Assembly (NCBI GenBank): GCA_035548515.1
Contig: DASZSW010000026.1
Coordinates: 1 to 64,000 of the forward strand
Source: DASZQY01 sp035548515
GTDB lineage: Bacteria; Pseudomonadota; Alphaproteobacteria; Rhizobiales; Kaistiaceae
DNA length: 64,000 nucleotides
Direction: 5' to 3'
Made by a program: the position numbers and the translations under genes. A model generated the notes under the pieces. That model was given only the letters and a program-made list of their open reading frames with translations. It was not told where the DNA came from and searched no databases. How positions within the stretch are numbered: position 1 is the stretch's first letter; every line of letters begins with the position of its first letter. This document shows, one piece after another, positions 49,880-58,569 of this stretch.

Positions 49880-51435
49880 CCGATGTCAGGGCAGCGCGCA
49901 ACGTCGATAGCCGCGCGACCCGGCGCGCGTGGCTCAAGCCGGCTTTCGCAGCTGCACTGCCGTTCCTGGCGATTCTCATCTGGAGCGCCGCCGTCCGGCT
50001 GCCGTTCGCGGGCTTTGCCGAGGACGACGAATTTCTCTTCGCCGTGGTTGCGCGCGAGTGGCTGCACGGCGGGCTGCCATACGTCACCGCCTTCGACATC
50101 AAGCCACCGGGCATCTTCTTCATCTACGCGATCGTCCAGGCGATCTTCGGCGCGTCGCACGCAGTGTTCAAAGGGCTGGAGATTGTCGCCACCGCCGGCG
50201 GCGCCGCTGTGCTGTTCCTCATGCTCCGGCGCATCGGTCGCGGCCGTCTCGCGCTGTGGGGAGCGGTGCTCTACCCGGTGTACACGCTGGCCTTCGAAGG
50301 CACTTCGGCGGTCAACATGCTGCTCCAGTTGCCGTTCGTGATCGCGACATTTGCCGCGGTCTTCAGTGCCACCGGCGACGAAGTCGCAAACCGCGACCGC
50401 CTGAGCCGCGCGTTTCTCGCGGGTCTCGCGATCGGCTCTGCCGGAATGATCAAGCAGACGGCCGTCTTTGAGGCGACGGCAGCGCTTCTCGTTCTGGCAT
50501 TCTGCGCACCGCAAGTGACCCGCCTTCGGGTGGTAGCGCTGTACGTCATTGGCGCGGCACTGCCGGCCCTGGCGTTCTCGGCATACTTCCTCGCCGTCGG
50601 CCATTTCCGCGAGATGTTCGATGCGACCGTCGTGCTGGCGTTGCATCGCGTCGATCCCGGCGTGCTCGCGGCGTACGGTCCGCTCGCCGGGCAACTGACG
50701 GTGCCGGGTGCGATCTTCAGCACGATCCGGCAATCCACGGAGGTAGTTTTCCTCTGGGGTACCGCGATCTTCGCTCTGGTGCGCGTCGCTGAGATCGGCC
50801 GCATCGTCCCGGTCCGTTTGCTGGTCCTGGCGGTGACGTGGCTGGCGTTTGCGCTGGCGAGCGTCGTGTTCAGTCGCGCGCTCGCCAGCTACTATCTGCT
50901 GGCGACGATACCCCCGCTTCTTATCTTATCCGGAGCCTTCTTCTGCTACGGCTTCAGCGCCGTGCGCATCGATCGCCCTGCGACGCTCATCGCCCCGATG
51001 CTGCTCGCGATCGCCACCCTGTTGGGGGTGGAGCGCGGCAAGCTGTTCCACGTCGATCCGTGGATCTACGACGGCCAGCTCGTCGCCCGCACCACCGAAG
51101 CAATCCGGACGCTCGGTCCCGCACCCGACGACCGCCTGCTGGTCCTGACCCGCGGCCTGCCGCTCTACGTGACGACGGGCCTGCGCCCGCCGACCCCGTA
51201 TTTCCACGGCACGCATCTGATGACTGTTTTCCCGACGCCGGTGGATAATCCGCTCGCCGTCTCGCTGGCCGCAAACCCCCGCTTCATCGTCCTCGCCAAT
51301 CCCGAGCGGCTGTTGAACGCCGGCTCGCCGCAACGCCAACGTCAGGCGCTGGACTATCTCGCCGCGCATTACCGCGTGGCGGCGGTCGAAAACGGCCAGG
51401 TCGATACTTACTCGGTCTACGAATTCGTCCGCTGA
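49870..51435 (+). CDS. ArnT/GT39-like membrane glycosyltransferase, copy 2
   Basis: A 521-aa paralogue of the preceding protein, aligned along its whole length: FAEDDEFLFAV and DIKPPGIFFI in the first loop, IKQTAVFEA in the middle, PDDRLLVLTRGLPLYVTTGL and NPLAVSLAANPRFIVLAN near the C-terminus. The start is GTG 49870 inside copy 1. The pair is a tandem duplication that has diverged considerably, which suggests different donor or acceptor preference. Substrates are unknown. Confidence 0.82.
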   Translation: MALTDVRAARNVDSRATRRAWLKPAFAAALPFLAILIWSAAVRLPFAGFAEDDEFLFAVVAREWLHGGLPYVTAFDIKPPGIFFIYAIVQAIFGASHAVFKGLEIVATAGGAAVLFLMLRRIGRGRLALWGAVLYPVYTLAFEGTSAVNMLLQLPFVIATFAAVFSATGDEVANRDRLSRAFLAGLAIGSAGMIKQTAVFEATAALLVLAFCAPQVTRLRVVALYVIGAALPALAFSAYFLAVGHFREMFDATVVLALHRVDPGVLAAYGPLAGQLTVPGAIFSTIRQSTEVVFLWGTAIFALVRVAEIGRIVPVRLLVLAVTWLAFALASVVFSRALASYYLLATIPPLLILSGAFFCYGFSAVRIDRPATLIAPMLLAIATLLGVERGKLFHVDPWIYDGQLVARTTEAIRTLGPAPDDRLLVLTRGLPLYVTTGLRPPTPYFHGTHLMTVFPTPVDNPLAVSLAANPRFIVLANPERLLNAGSPQRQRQALDYLAAHYRVAAVENGQVDTYSVYEFVR

Positions 51436-51499
51436 GCCGGGTAGGCAGGGCGCGGTTCTGTGCTAGAAAGCGCGCGATTTTTACCGGCCCGGTAACGGC

Positions 51500-53551
51500 A
51501 TGCCCGACCTTCTGCTCGAACTTTTCTCCGAGGAAATCCCCGCGCGCATGCAGCGGAAGGCTGCGGCCGATCTCCAGAAGCTGGTGACGGATGCGCTGGT
51601 CGAGGCGGGACTGGTCTACGAGGGCGCCAAGGCGTTTGCTACGCCACGCCGTCTGGCGCTGACGGTCCATGGCCTGCCGGCGCATTCGCCCGACCAGAAG
51701 GAAGAGACCAAAGGTCCGCCTGTCGGCGCGCCCGATGCTGCCATCCAGGGTTTCCTGCGCAAGACCGGCCTCGCGTCCATCGACCAGGCCAAGATTCAAA
51801 ACGACAAGAAGAAGGGCGACTTCTACGTCGCGGTCGTCGAGAAGCACGGGCGCGCCGCCGAAGACGTCATCGCCGATGTCGTGCCGAAGATCGTGCGGAG
51901 CTTTCCCTGGCCGAAGTCGATGCGCTGGGGCGCGGCATCGGCGGAGGCGGGGAGCCTGACATGGGTGCGGCCGCTGCATTCCATCGTGTGCATGTTCGGG
52001 CCGGAGACCTCTGAGACCGCGGTGGTTGATTTCGAGGTCGGTGGCATCCGCTCTGGCAACATGACGCGTGGCCACCGTTTCCTCGCGCCGGCACCGTTCG
52101 CCGTGCGGCGTTTCGACGACTACCTGTCCAATCTCGAGAAGGCACGCGTCGTTCTCGACGCCGACCGGCGCAAGCAGATGATCCTCGCAGACGCGCGCGA
52201 CCGCGCGCTCGCCGCCGGGCTGGAGCTGGTCGAGGATGAAGCGCTGCTCGAGGAAGTCGCCGGGCTGGTCGAATGGCCCGTCGTGCTGATGGGCACCTTT
52301 GATGCGGCGTTCCTCGAGATCCCGCCGGAGGTCATCCGCACCACGATCCGTGCCAACCAGAAATGCTTCGTGCTGCGTCATGCGAACGGAACGCTGGCGA
52401 ACCGCTTCATAATGGTCGCCAACATCGAGGCGAGCGACGGCGGCGCCGCGATCGTCGCTGGCAACGAGCGCGTCATCCGCGCCCGCCTCTCCGATGCGCG
52501 CTACTTCTGGGAGACCGACCTCAAGACGAAGCTCGAGGATCGCCTACCAAAGCTGGACGCGATCGTGTTTCACGAGAAGCTGGGAACGCAGGGCGAGCGC
52601 GTGCAGCGCATCGCTGCGCTGGCGAAGGAAATCGCCCCGTTGGTCGGCGCCGATCCCGCCAAAGCCGAGCGCGCCGCGCGTCTCGCCAAGGCTGATCTTG
52701 TCTCCGAGATGGTCGGCGAGTTCCCCGAGCTACAGGGCCTGATGGGCCGCTACTACGCCGAGCGCCAGGGCGAGGATGCGTCAGTCGCGACCGCGATCGA
52801 GGATCACTACAAGCCACTAGGCCCCAACGACCGGGTGCCGACCGATCCGGTCGCCATCGCCGTGGCGCTGGCCGACAAGCTCGACACGCTGGTCGGGTTC
52901 TGGGCGATCGACGAGAAGCCAACGGGGAGCAAGGACCCGTATGCGCTGCGGAGGGCCGCGCTTGGGGTGATCCGGATCGTTTCAGACAACAATCTTCGCC
53001 TGCGGCTGGCCGGCGTGGGTGCGACGGCGGACCTCCTCTCCTTCTTTGCCGACCGCCTGAAAGTCCAACTCCGCGAACAGGGCGCGCGTCACGATCTGGT
53101 CGATGCGGTGTTCGCGCTCGGTAACCAGGACGACCTGCTGCTGATCGTCCGCCGCGTCGAAGCGCTGGGCAGATTCCTCGACACCGACGACGGCAAGAAT
53201 CTCCTCGCCGGATACAAACGCGCGGCGAATATCCTGCGCGACGAGGAGAAGAAATCCGGCGAGACCTATTCCGGCGCGGTCGATGCCGCGAAGCTGACCG
53301 AACCTGAAGAGAAGGCGCTGAACGCTGCCCTCGACGTCGCGGTGCCGGCTGCGACGGCAGCGGTGGCGAAGGAAGACTTCGCCGCTGCGATGTCGGCGCT
53401 GGCGCGGCTCCGCGCGCCGGTCGATGCCTTTTTCGACAAGGTGCGCGTCAACGCGGACGACCCAGGCGTGCGCGCCAACCGCCTCAGGTTGTTAAATCGC
53501 CTGCGCGAGGCAACTCAGGCCGTTGCGGACTTCTCAAAGATCGCCGGCTAG
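51500..53551 (+). CDS. glyS: Glycyl-tRNA synthetase beta subunit
   Basis: Beta subunit that binds the tRNA for GlyQ. The 683-aa length and the start MPDLLLELFSEEIPARMQ are typical, as are DARYFWETDLK, FHEKLGTQGERV and the C-terminal DALR-type anticodon-binding helices. It is 64 bases downstream of the glycosyltransferase pair. A small palindrome, TTACC-N5-GGTAA (51481-51495), covers the region where a ribosome site would lie, and no good Shine-Dalgarno is seen. Confidence 0.97.
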   Translation: MPDLLLELFSEEIPARMQRKAAADLQKLVTDALVEAGLVYEGAKAFATPRRLALTVHGLPAHSPDQKEETKGPPVGAPDAAIQGFLRKTGLASIDQAKIQNDKKKGDFYVAVVEKHGRAAEDVIADVVPKIVRSFPWPKSMRWGAASAEAGSLTWVRPLHSIVCMFGPETSETAVVDFEVGGIRSGNMTRGHRFLAPAPFAVRRFDDYLSNLEKARVVLDADRRKQMILADARDRALAAGLELVEDEALLEEVAGLVEWPVVLMGTFDAAFLEIPPEVIRTTIRANQKCFVLRHANGTLANRFIMVANIEASDGGAAIVAGNERVIRARLSDARYFWETDLKTKLEDRLPKLDAIVFHEKLGTQGERVQRIAALAKEIAPLVGADPAKAERAARLAKADLVSEMVGEFPELQGLMGRYYAERQGEDASVATAIEDHYKPLGPNDRVPTDPVAIAVALADKLDTLVGFWAIDEKPTGSKDPYALRRAALGVIRIVSDNNLRLRLAGVGATADLLSFFADRLKVQLREQGARHDLVDAVFALGNQDDLLLIVRRVEALGRFLDTDDGKNLLAGYKRAANILRDEEKKSGETYSGAVDAAKLTEPEEKALNAALDVAVPAATAAVAKEDFAAAMSALARLRAPVDAFFDKVRVNADDPGVRANRLRLLNRLREATQAVADFSKIAG

Positions 53552-53608
53552 GCTACGCACGGCGTGCCGGCGTTCGCCGGAGTCGCTCACATATTCTCGA
53601 GGATGAAA

Positions 53609-54220
53609 ATGACTCGCCGTTTCGGGCTCGCGCTCGGCGCCTGCGCGATCTTTGCTGCCGTTTCGCCTGCCTTTGCGCTCGATCCCCCCACCCATGTGAG
53701 GCTGTTCCACTACGCCGACGGCGACGTCATGATCGGATACGTCGACTTCAAAAGCCTCGACCGCAGCGACCCGATCATGCTGAGCGGCTGGACCTATTCC
53801 GTCTACACGCCGCCGAAGCCGATCGACGGACTTGAGAAGCCGATCGGTTCGTACTGGGAAAAATTCGACGCCGATTGCGGCACCTACTCGATCATCAGCC
53901 ACGGCATCGTTGGGCTGACGCCGGACGACGCGGTCATTTTCGAGTCGCCCGACGATCAAGCAGCCGAGCGGCGCGATGTCGCGCCGGGCACGTTCGAGGA
54001 CGCGTTGCTGAAGCTGATCTGCAGCGGCAAGGAACCCAAGGACGCGAATCCGTTTGCGACTGCGGCCGAGGCCGAACGCGTCGTCCGCGTCACGGAGGAA
54101 ATGGACAAGGCGATGGACGGTGTCGAGGAGGAGTTCGGCAACGGCCTCGGCGGAGCCGACGACGAGAACCCGTTTGCAGGCGTGTTCGGAAACGACAACG
54201 ACGCGGCACCTCCGAAATAG
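53609..54220 (+). CDS. Exported hypothetical protein
   Basis: A 203-aa protein with a clear signal peptide (MTRRFGLALGACAIFAAVSPAFA). The mature part is acidic, contains two cysteines (DADCGTY, LICSGKE) that could form a disulfide, and ends in an Asp/Asn-rich low-complexity tail. No family recognised. ATG 53609 has GAGGA five bases upstream. ATG 53603 is a poorer choice. Confidence 0.8.
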   Translation: MTRRFGLALGACAIFAAVSPAFALDPPTHVRLFHYADGDVMIGYVDFKSLDRSDPIMLSGWTYSVYTPPKPIDGLEKPIGSYWEKFDADCGTYSIISHGIVGLTPDDAVIFESPDDQAAERRDVAPGTFEDALLKLICSGKEPKDANPFATAAEAERVVRVTEEMDKAMDGVEEEFGNGLGGADDENPFAGVFGNDNDAAPPK

Positions 54221-54256
54221 GAGGCACCGCGTCGCCGGAAGCCGATAGGGCGTCGA

Positions 54257-54649
54257 TCAGAACCAGTAAGGCGTCGCGCCGTAATATTCGTAGATGTCCG
54301 ACATCCGCTCGCCGAGATCGAAGTTCTCGTCATTCATGAACTTCGGCGCATCCTTGAGCTGCTCGTCGGACACGTTCACCTCGTAGCCGCCGAGCTTTGG
54401 ATTGTAGCTCAGCAGCGACCACGGCAGCGGATAGGACTCCTGGCCAAGGCCGAGGAATCCGCCAAAATTCATGACCGCGTAGGCCGCCTGACCGCTGCGT
54501 TTGTCGATCATGATGCGCACGACATGGCCGATTTTCTTGCCGTCGGAACGGTAGACGCCGGTGCCTTGCACACGGTCGCTGCCGATCAGGTCGTGCGGTT
54601 TCTCTTCGCGCATGGCGATGCTGTCCAAGGGGGCTTCGCTGACGCTCAT
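54257..54649 (-). CDS. PRC-barrel domain protein
   Basis: A 130-aa soluble protein with a PRC-barrel (about residues 20-85; DLIGSDRVQGTGVYRSDGKKIGHV), the fold seen in reaction-centre H subunits and RimM. Stand-alone PRC-barrel proteins are frequent in Rhizobiales stress regulons, function unknown. A good AGGAGA ribosome site precedes ATG 54649. An EcfG-like promoter in the 164-base divergent region points at it. Confidence 0.9.
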   Translation of the reverse strand: MSVSEAPLDSIAMREEKPHDLIGSDRVQGTGVYRSDGKKIGHVVRIMIDKRSGQAAYAVMNFGGFLGLGQESYPLPWSLLSYNPKLGGYEVNVSDEQLKDAPKFMNDENFDLGERMSDIYEYYGATPYWF

Positions 54650-54719
54650 CGGACTTCTCCTGTTTTAGCAGGGAATAGGCGCCCCATGAAAGACGTAGGG
54701 CGCCGGATCACGGGTAAAG

Positions 54720-54747
54720 GGAACGCGCAAGGCAGGCTCGGCGTTCC
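54720..54747. promoter_or_regulatory. Bidirectional EcfG-type promoter candidate
   Basis: On the plus strand GGAAC (54720-54724), 17 bases, CGTT (54742-54745). On the minus strand GGAAC (54747-54743), 17 bases, CGTT (54725-54722). Both match the alphaproteobacterial general-stress consensus exactly. The outer hexamers GGAACG and CGTTCC are each other's inverse, so one site can serve the PRC-barrel gene (minus) and the DUF3096 gene (plus). Confidence 0.7.
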
Positions 54748-54813
54748 ATGGCGTTGCATAATCGCTGGGCAACTATGAGTCGCGCTTCTCGCGACGATAC
54801 GGAGGCAATGCCT

Positions 54814-54981
54814 ATGATGAATCTCGGAGTCGTGACGATCCAGCCGATCGTTGCGTTGATCGCCGGTGTGCTGATCCTGCTGGCGCCGCGCCTGCTCAAC
54901 TATATCGTCGCGATTTATCTGATCCTGTTCGGCATTCTCGGACTGTGGCCGAACCTGTTTGGCGGCGGCACGCCCGCCTAG
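54814..54981 (+). CDS. DUF3096 small membrane protein
   Basis: A 55-aa protein, essentially two short hydrophobic helices with the DUF3096 pattern QPIVALIAGVLILLAPRLLNY followed by IVAIYLILFGILGL. Function unknown; probably in the inner membrane. ATG 54814 has GGAGG eight bases upstream. ATG 54808 would be too close to it. The stop overlaps that of the convergent oxidoreductase in CTAG (54978-54981). Confidence 0.88.
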   Translation: MMNLGVVTIQPIVALIAGVLILLAPRLLNYIVAIYLILFGILGLWPNLFGGGTPA

Positions 54982-55970
54982 CCGATCTCCACCGCAAGAC
55001 GTCCGCGCACCTTGCCCGCCACGATGTCGTGGGCGGCGGGGATAAGTGCGCCGAAACCAATGGTGGTCGTCATCGCGGCAAGCCTGGCGCGGTCGAGATC
55101 CGCCGCCAGGCGCCGCCAGGCCGCGAGGCGCTGCGCTTTTGGTGCCCGCACGGACTCGATACCCGTCAGCGTCACGCCGCGCAGAATGAATGGCGCGACA
55201 GAGGTCGCGAGTTCCATGCCACCGGCGTTGCCGCACGCCGCTACCGCGCCCCAGCCGCGGGTCTGCGCGAGCACGTTGGCCAGCACGACGCCACCGACCG
55301 CATCGATGCCACCCGCCCAGCGTTCCTTCGCCAGCGGCTTCGGTGGCTGGCTGAGTTCCGCGCGGTCCACGATCGTCGTCGCGCCAAGTCCGCGCAGATA
55401 GTCCGCCTCGTGCTGCCGCCCGGTCACGGCTTCGACCGTGTAGCCGAGCCTCGCGAGCAGCGTCACGGCCATCGAGCCGAGGCCGCCCGCCGCGCCGGTG
55501 ACGACGATGGGGCCCGAGCTGGGCGTTACGCCGTGCGCTTCCAGCGCGATCACCGCAAGCATTGCGGTGTACCCGGCGGTGCCGATCGCCATCGCCTGCG
55601 CTCCCGTCAGGCCCGAGGGCAGGGGTACGAGCCAGTCGCCGGATAGACGCGCCATCTGGCTGTAGGCTCCATAGTGCACCTCGCCGACGCCCCAGCCATT
55701 GAGCACCACGCGGTCGCCCGCTTTCCAATCCGGGTGGGAGGAGGCCGTCACGGTTCCGGCGAGATCGACGCCCGGGATCATGGGGAAGCGCCGCACCACC
55801 GGCATCTTGCCGGTGATCGCCAGCCCATCCTTGTAGTTCACCGTCGTGTGCTCGACGCGAACGTCGACATCGCCTGGCATGAGGTCAGCAGGCGTCAAGG
55901 TGGCAACGTTGACGCTCTGCGCCTTCGTCGCCTCGTCACGGGTGATGAGCAGGGCTTTGAACTGATCCAT
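54978..55970 (-). CDS. YhdH-type NADPH oxidoreductase (acrylyl-CoA reductase family)
   Basis: A 330-aa medium-chain dehydrogenase/reductase without zinc ligands. N-terminal MDQFKALLITRDEATKAQSV, the substrate part VNYKDGLAITGK and PMIPGVDLAGTV, and the nucleotide loop VTGAAGGLGSMAV match the YhdH/YhfP group, which reduces acryloyl-CoA or similar enones with NADPH. Exact substrate inferred from the family only. Confidence 0.9.
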   Translation of the reverse strand: MDQFKALLITRDEATKAQSVNVATLTPADLMPGDVDVRVEHTTVNYKDGLAITGKMPVVRRFPMIPGVDLAGTVTASSHPDWKAGDRVVLNGWGVGEVHYGAYSQMARLSGDWLVPLPSGLTGAQAMAIGTAGYTAMLAVIALEAHGVTPSSGPIVVTGAAGGLGSMAVTLLARLGYTVEAVTGRQHEADYLRGLGATTIVDRAELSQPPKPLAKERWAGGIDAVGGVVLANVLAQTRGWGAVAACGNAGGMELATSVAPFILRGVTLTGIESVRAPKAQRLAAWRRLAADLDRARLAAMTTTIGFGALIPAAHDIVAGKVRGRLAVEIG

Positions 55971-55997
55971 ACGCGCTTATAACGCGCGAGGCGGCGA

Positions 55998-57236
55998 TTA
56001 GTAGCCGGCCGCCACTGCCGGCGCTGGCTCGCCTCGCCTCACGCCCACCTCGCGGATCGGCAGATGCACCACGGCCGCGAACAAGCCGAGCGCCACAGAC
56101 AGCCACCACACCACGTCATACGATCCGGTCTTGTCGTACAGGTAGCCACCGAGCCAGACGCCAAAAAACGATCCGACCTGATGCGAGAAAAAGACGAAGC
56201 CGAAGAGAGTCGCGAGATAGCGTGTGCCGAACATCACCGCGACGAGCTGCTGCGTCGGCGGCACGGTGGACAGCCAGAAGAAGCCCATCACCGCCGAGAA
56301 GATCAGCACCGAGGGCACGCTTGGCGGCAGCAGCACGAAGATCGCAATCGCCAGCGCGCGCAGCGTGTAGAGCGCCGACAGGATGTACCGCTTTGGCATC
56401 CGGCCCGACAGCACGCCGGATGTGATCGATCCGAATATGTTGAACAGTCCGATCAGCGCCAGCGCGAAACCGCCGGTCTGCGCCGGGATGCCGATGTCGG
56501 CCAGATAAGGCGGCAGGTGCACAGTGATAAATGCGATCTGGAATCCGCAAACGAAGAAGCCCGCGACCAGCAGGCGGTATGAACCGTGACCGAAGGCCTC
56601 GCGGAGCGCTTCTCCGACCGACTGATCGCGCTCACCGGCGCGCGTAGCGGCTGCCGCCGGCTTGCCGCGGATGGCGTATGAAAGCAGCGGCACCGCCAGT
56701 ACCGTCGCCGCAATGAGCAGCAGAGCGGTGTGCCAGCCGTATGCGCTGATGAAGCCTTGGCCGAGCGGCGCGAAGATGAACTGGCCGACTGAGCCCGCCG
56801 CCGTCCCAACGCCGTAGCCGAGGGTGCGCATCTCTGGAGGCAGCAGCCGGGCGAACGCCGCCAACACCAGCAGGAAGGCCGAGCCGGCGATGCCGAGGCC
56901 GACCAGCACGCCTCCGGTGAGCAGCAACACGTTGCCGTCCGTGGTGTACGCCATGAGCGCGAGCCCGACCGCATAGAACACGGCGCCGACGCTCAGCACC
57001 CGCGACGTGCCGTACTTGTCGGCGAGCATGCCGACGAAGGGCTGCGCGATACCCCACACCAGATTCTGGATGGCAATGGCGAGCGCGAACGTTTCGCGGC
57101 TCCAGCCGTATTCGCTGGTCATCGGTGTGAGGAAGAAGCCCATCGTCGAGCGCGGGCCGAACGACAGCATCGCGATGAGACATCCGGCCACGACGACGAG
57201 CGGAACCGAACGCTGAACGCTGGATTGTTTAGCCAT
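55998..57236 (-). CDS. MFS transporter
   Basis: A 412-aa major facilitator protein with twelve helices. Motif A-like GMLADKYGTSRVL lies between helices 2 and 3, and the N-terminal half reads GFFLTPMTSEYGWSRETFALA, typical of the monocarboxylate/oxalate-like MFS group. The substrate is unknown. It ends 27 bases from the oxidoreductase start and may be co-transcribed with it. It is divergent from nadA. Confidence 0.9.
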   Translation of the reverse strand: MAKQSSVQRSVPLVVVAGCLIAMLSFGPRSTMGFFLTPMTSEYGWSRETFALAIAIQNLVWGIAQPFVGMLADKYGTSRVLSVGAVFYAVGLALMAYTTDGNVLLLTGGVLVGLGIAGSAFLLVLAAFARLLPPEMRTLGYGVGTAAGSVGQFIFAPLGQGFISAYGWHTALLLIAATVLAVPLLSYAIRGKPAAAATRAGERDQSVGEALREAFGHGSYRLLVAGFFVCGFQIAFITVHLPPYLADIGIPAQTGGFALALIGLFNIFGSITSGVLSGRMPKRYILSALYTLRALAIAIFVLLPPSVPSVLIFSAVMGFFWLSTVPPTQQLVAVMFGTRYLATLFGFVFFSHQVGSFFGVWLGGYLYDKTGSYDVVWWLSVALGLFAAVVHLPIREVGVRRGEPAPAVAAGY

Positions 57237-57415
57237 GGAGGTTCCCCCGCGAGTCTGCTGCCGTGACGTGAACTAGAGCGCGGCCGTCGGCGTGTCCGAT
57301 GAAATCTGCTGATGGCTGCGATGCATAAGAATCATGCACGCCGCGTTGGAATTTTGCTCGCGATGTGCTTATATCCCTCTAGCCGGCCAGGTTCGAGCCG
57401 GGTCTTTTTAGGGTC

Positions 57416-57442
57416 GAAATATGCTCACATGGAGCATATTTC
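57416..57442 (+). promoter_or_regulatory. Perfect palindrome before nadA, probable NAD-repressor operator
   Basis: GAAATATGCTC (57416-57426), five bases, GAGCATATTTC (57432-57442): 11-bp arms with no mismatch, 13 bases before the nadA start codon and overlapping its leader. AT-rich arms in this GC-rich genome stand out. In Rhizobiales a NUDIX-related repressor (NadQ) controls nadABC. Assigning this site to it is inference. Confidence 0.65.
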
Positions 57443-57455
57443 AGGAGGAGCGACG

Positions 57456-58514
57456 ATGGGCACACTCCACCAGGCGGAGAAGGTACGCGCGCGGCGTCAG
57501 CTCGCCGAGCTTCCAATGCCGTCGCTCGAGTACACCGACGACGTCGCCCGCGAGACGGCGCACCTCTACGAGCGCGTGAAGAGCGTGATCCCGGCGATCG
57601 AGTGGCCGGTGATGGCGCCGTACGTGAAGGCGATCAACGATCTCAAGAAAGAGCGCAACGCCGTCATCCTGGCGCACAATTACCAGACGCCGGAAATCTT
57701 CCACTGCGTGGCTGACATCAAGGGGGACTCGCTCCAGCTCGCGATCGCGGCCGCCAAGAGCGATGCCGAGGTTATCGTCCAGTGCGGCGTGCACTTCATG
57801 GCCGAGACCTCGAAGCTGCTGAACCCCGACAAGCTGGTGCTCATCCCGGACACCCGCGCCGGCTGCTCGCTCGCCGCCTCGATCACCGGCGCCGACGTTC
57901 GCCTGATGCGCGAGCGTTACCCCGGCGTTCCAGTGGTCACCTACGTCAACACCTCCGCCGACGTGAAGGCGGAGAGCGACGTCTGCTGCACGTCCTCCAA
58001 CGCCGTGGAGGTGGTCGAGGCGATGGGCACGGATCGCGTCATCTTTCTGCCCGACCAGTACCTGGCGAAGTGGGTCGCCTCGCAGACGAAGGTCAAGATC
58101 ATCTCGTGGCAGGGTTCCTGCGAAGTGCACGAGCGCTTCACCGATGCGGAGCTTCGCGAATATCGCGACGCAAACCCGGGTATCCAGATCCTGGCGCACC
58201 CGGAGTGCCCGCCCGACGTCATTGCCGAGGCGGATTACACCGGCTCGACCTCGAAAATGACCAACTGGGTGTTGAAGAACCGCCCGGCGAAGGTGCTGCT
58301 GGTCACCGAATGCTCGATGGCCTCCAACATCGCGGCGGAAGCGCCCGGCATCGACTTCATCAAGCCGTGCAACCTTTGTCCGCACATGAAGCGCATCACG
58401 CTGCCGAAGATTCTCGACAGCCTCGTCTATCTGAAGGACGAGGTGGTCGTTGATCCGATGGTCGCCGCCAAGGCGCGCCAGGCGGTCGAGCGGATGATCA
58501 ATCTAAAGAGCTGA
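57456..58514 (+). CDS. nadA: Quinolinate synthase
   Basis: [4Fe-4S] enzyme that condenses iminoaspartate with dihydroxyacetone phosphate to quinolinate in de novo NAD synthesis. The 352-aa protein has AHNYQTPEI, the cysteines in VIVQCGVHF, SDVCCTSSNAVE and KPCNLCPHMKRITL, and GSCEVHERF. ATG 57456 has a strong AGGAGGAG site. The frame extends upstream through the operator palindrome, which is not translated. It begins the nadABC operon. Confidence 0.97.
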   Translation: MGTLHQAEKVRARRQLAELPMPSLEYTDDVARETAHLYERVKSVIPAIEWPVMAPYVKAINDLKKERNAVILAHNYQTPEIFHCVADIKGDSLQLAIAAAKSDAEVIVQCGVHFMAETSKLLNPDKLVLIPDTRAGCSLAASITGADVRLMRERYPGVPVVTYVNTSADVKAESDVCCTSSNAVEVVEAMGTDRVIFLPDQYLAKWVASQTKVKIISWQGSCEVHERFTDAELREYRDANPGIQILAHPECPPDVIAEADYTGSTSKMTNWVLKNRPAKVLLVTECSMASNIAAEAPGIDFIKPCNLCPHMKRITLPKILDSLVYLKDEVVVDPMVAAKARQAVERMINLKS

Positions 58515-58519
58515 CGCTC

Positions 58520-58552
58520 CTCCGCTTATCGCTTTTGGGGGAATGAGCGGAG
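58520..58552 (+). other. Hairpin between nadA and nadB
   Basis: CTCCGCTTAT (58520-58529) pairs with ATGAGCGGAG (58543-58552): a 10-bp stem with one G-U pair and a 13-base loop. It lies six bases after the nadA stop. There is no T run, so it is more likely an mRNA-stability or spacing element than a terminator. Confidence 0.45.
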
Positions 58553-58569
58553 TGGAAGAGTAGTGAGTG

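Noticed and set aside
48305..51435. Horizontally acquired island between glyQ and glyS
   Set aside because: No integrase, tRNA, flanking repeat or obvious base-composition change. A tandem duplication within the lineage explains it as well.
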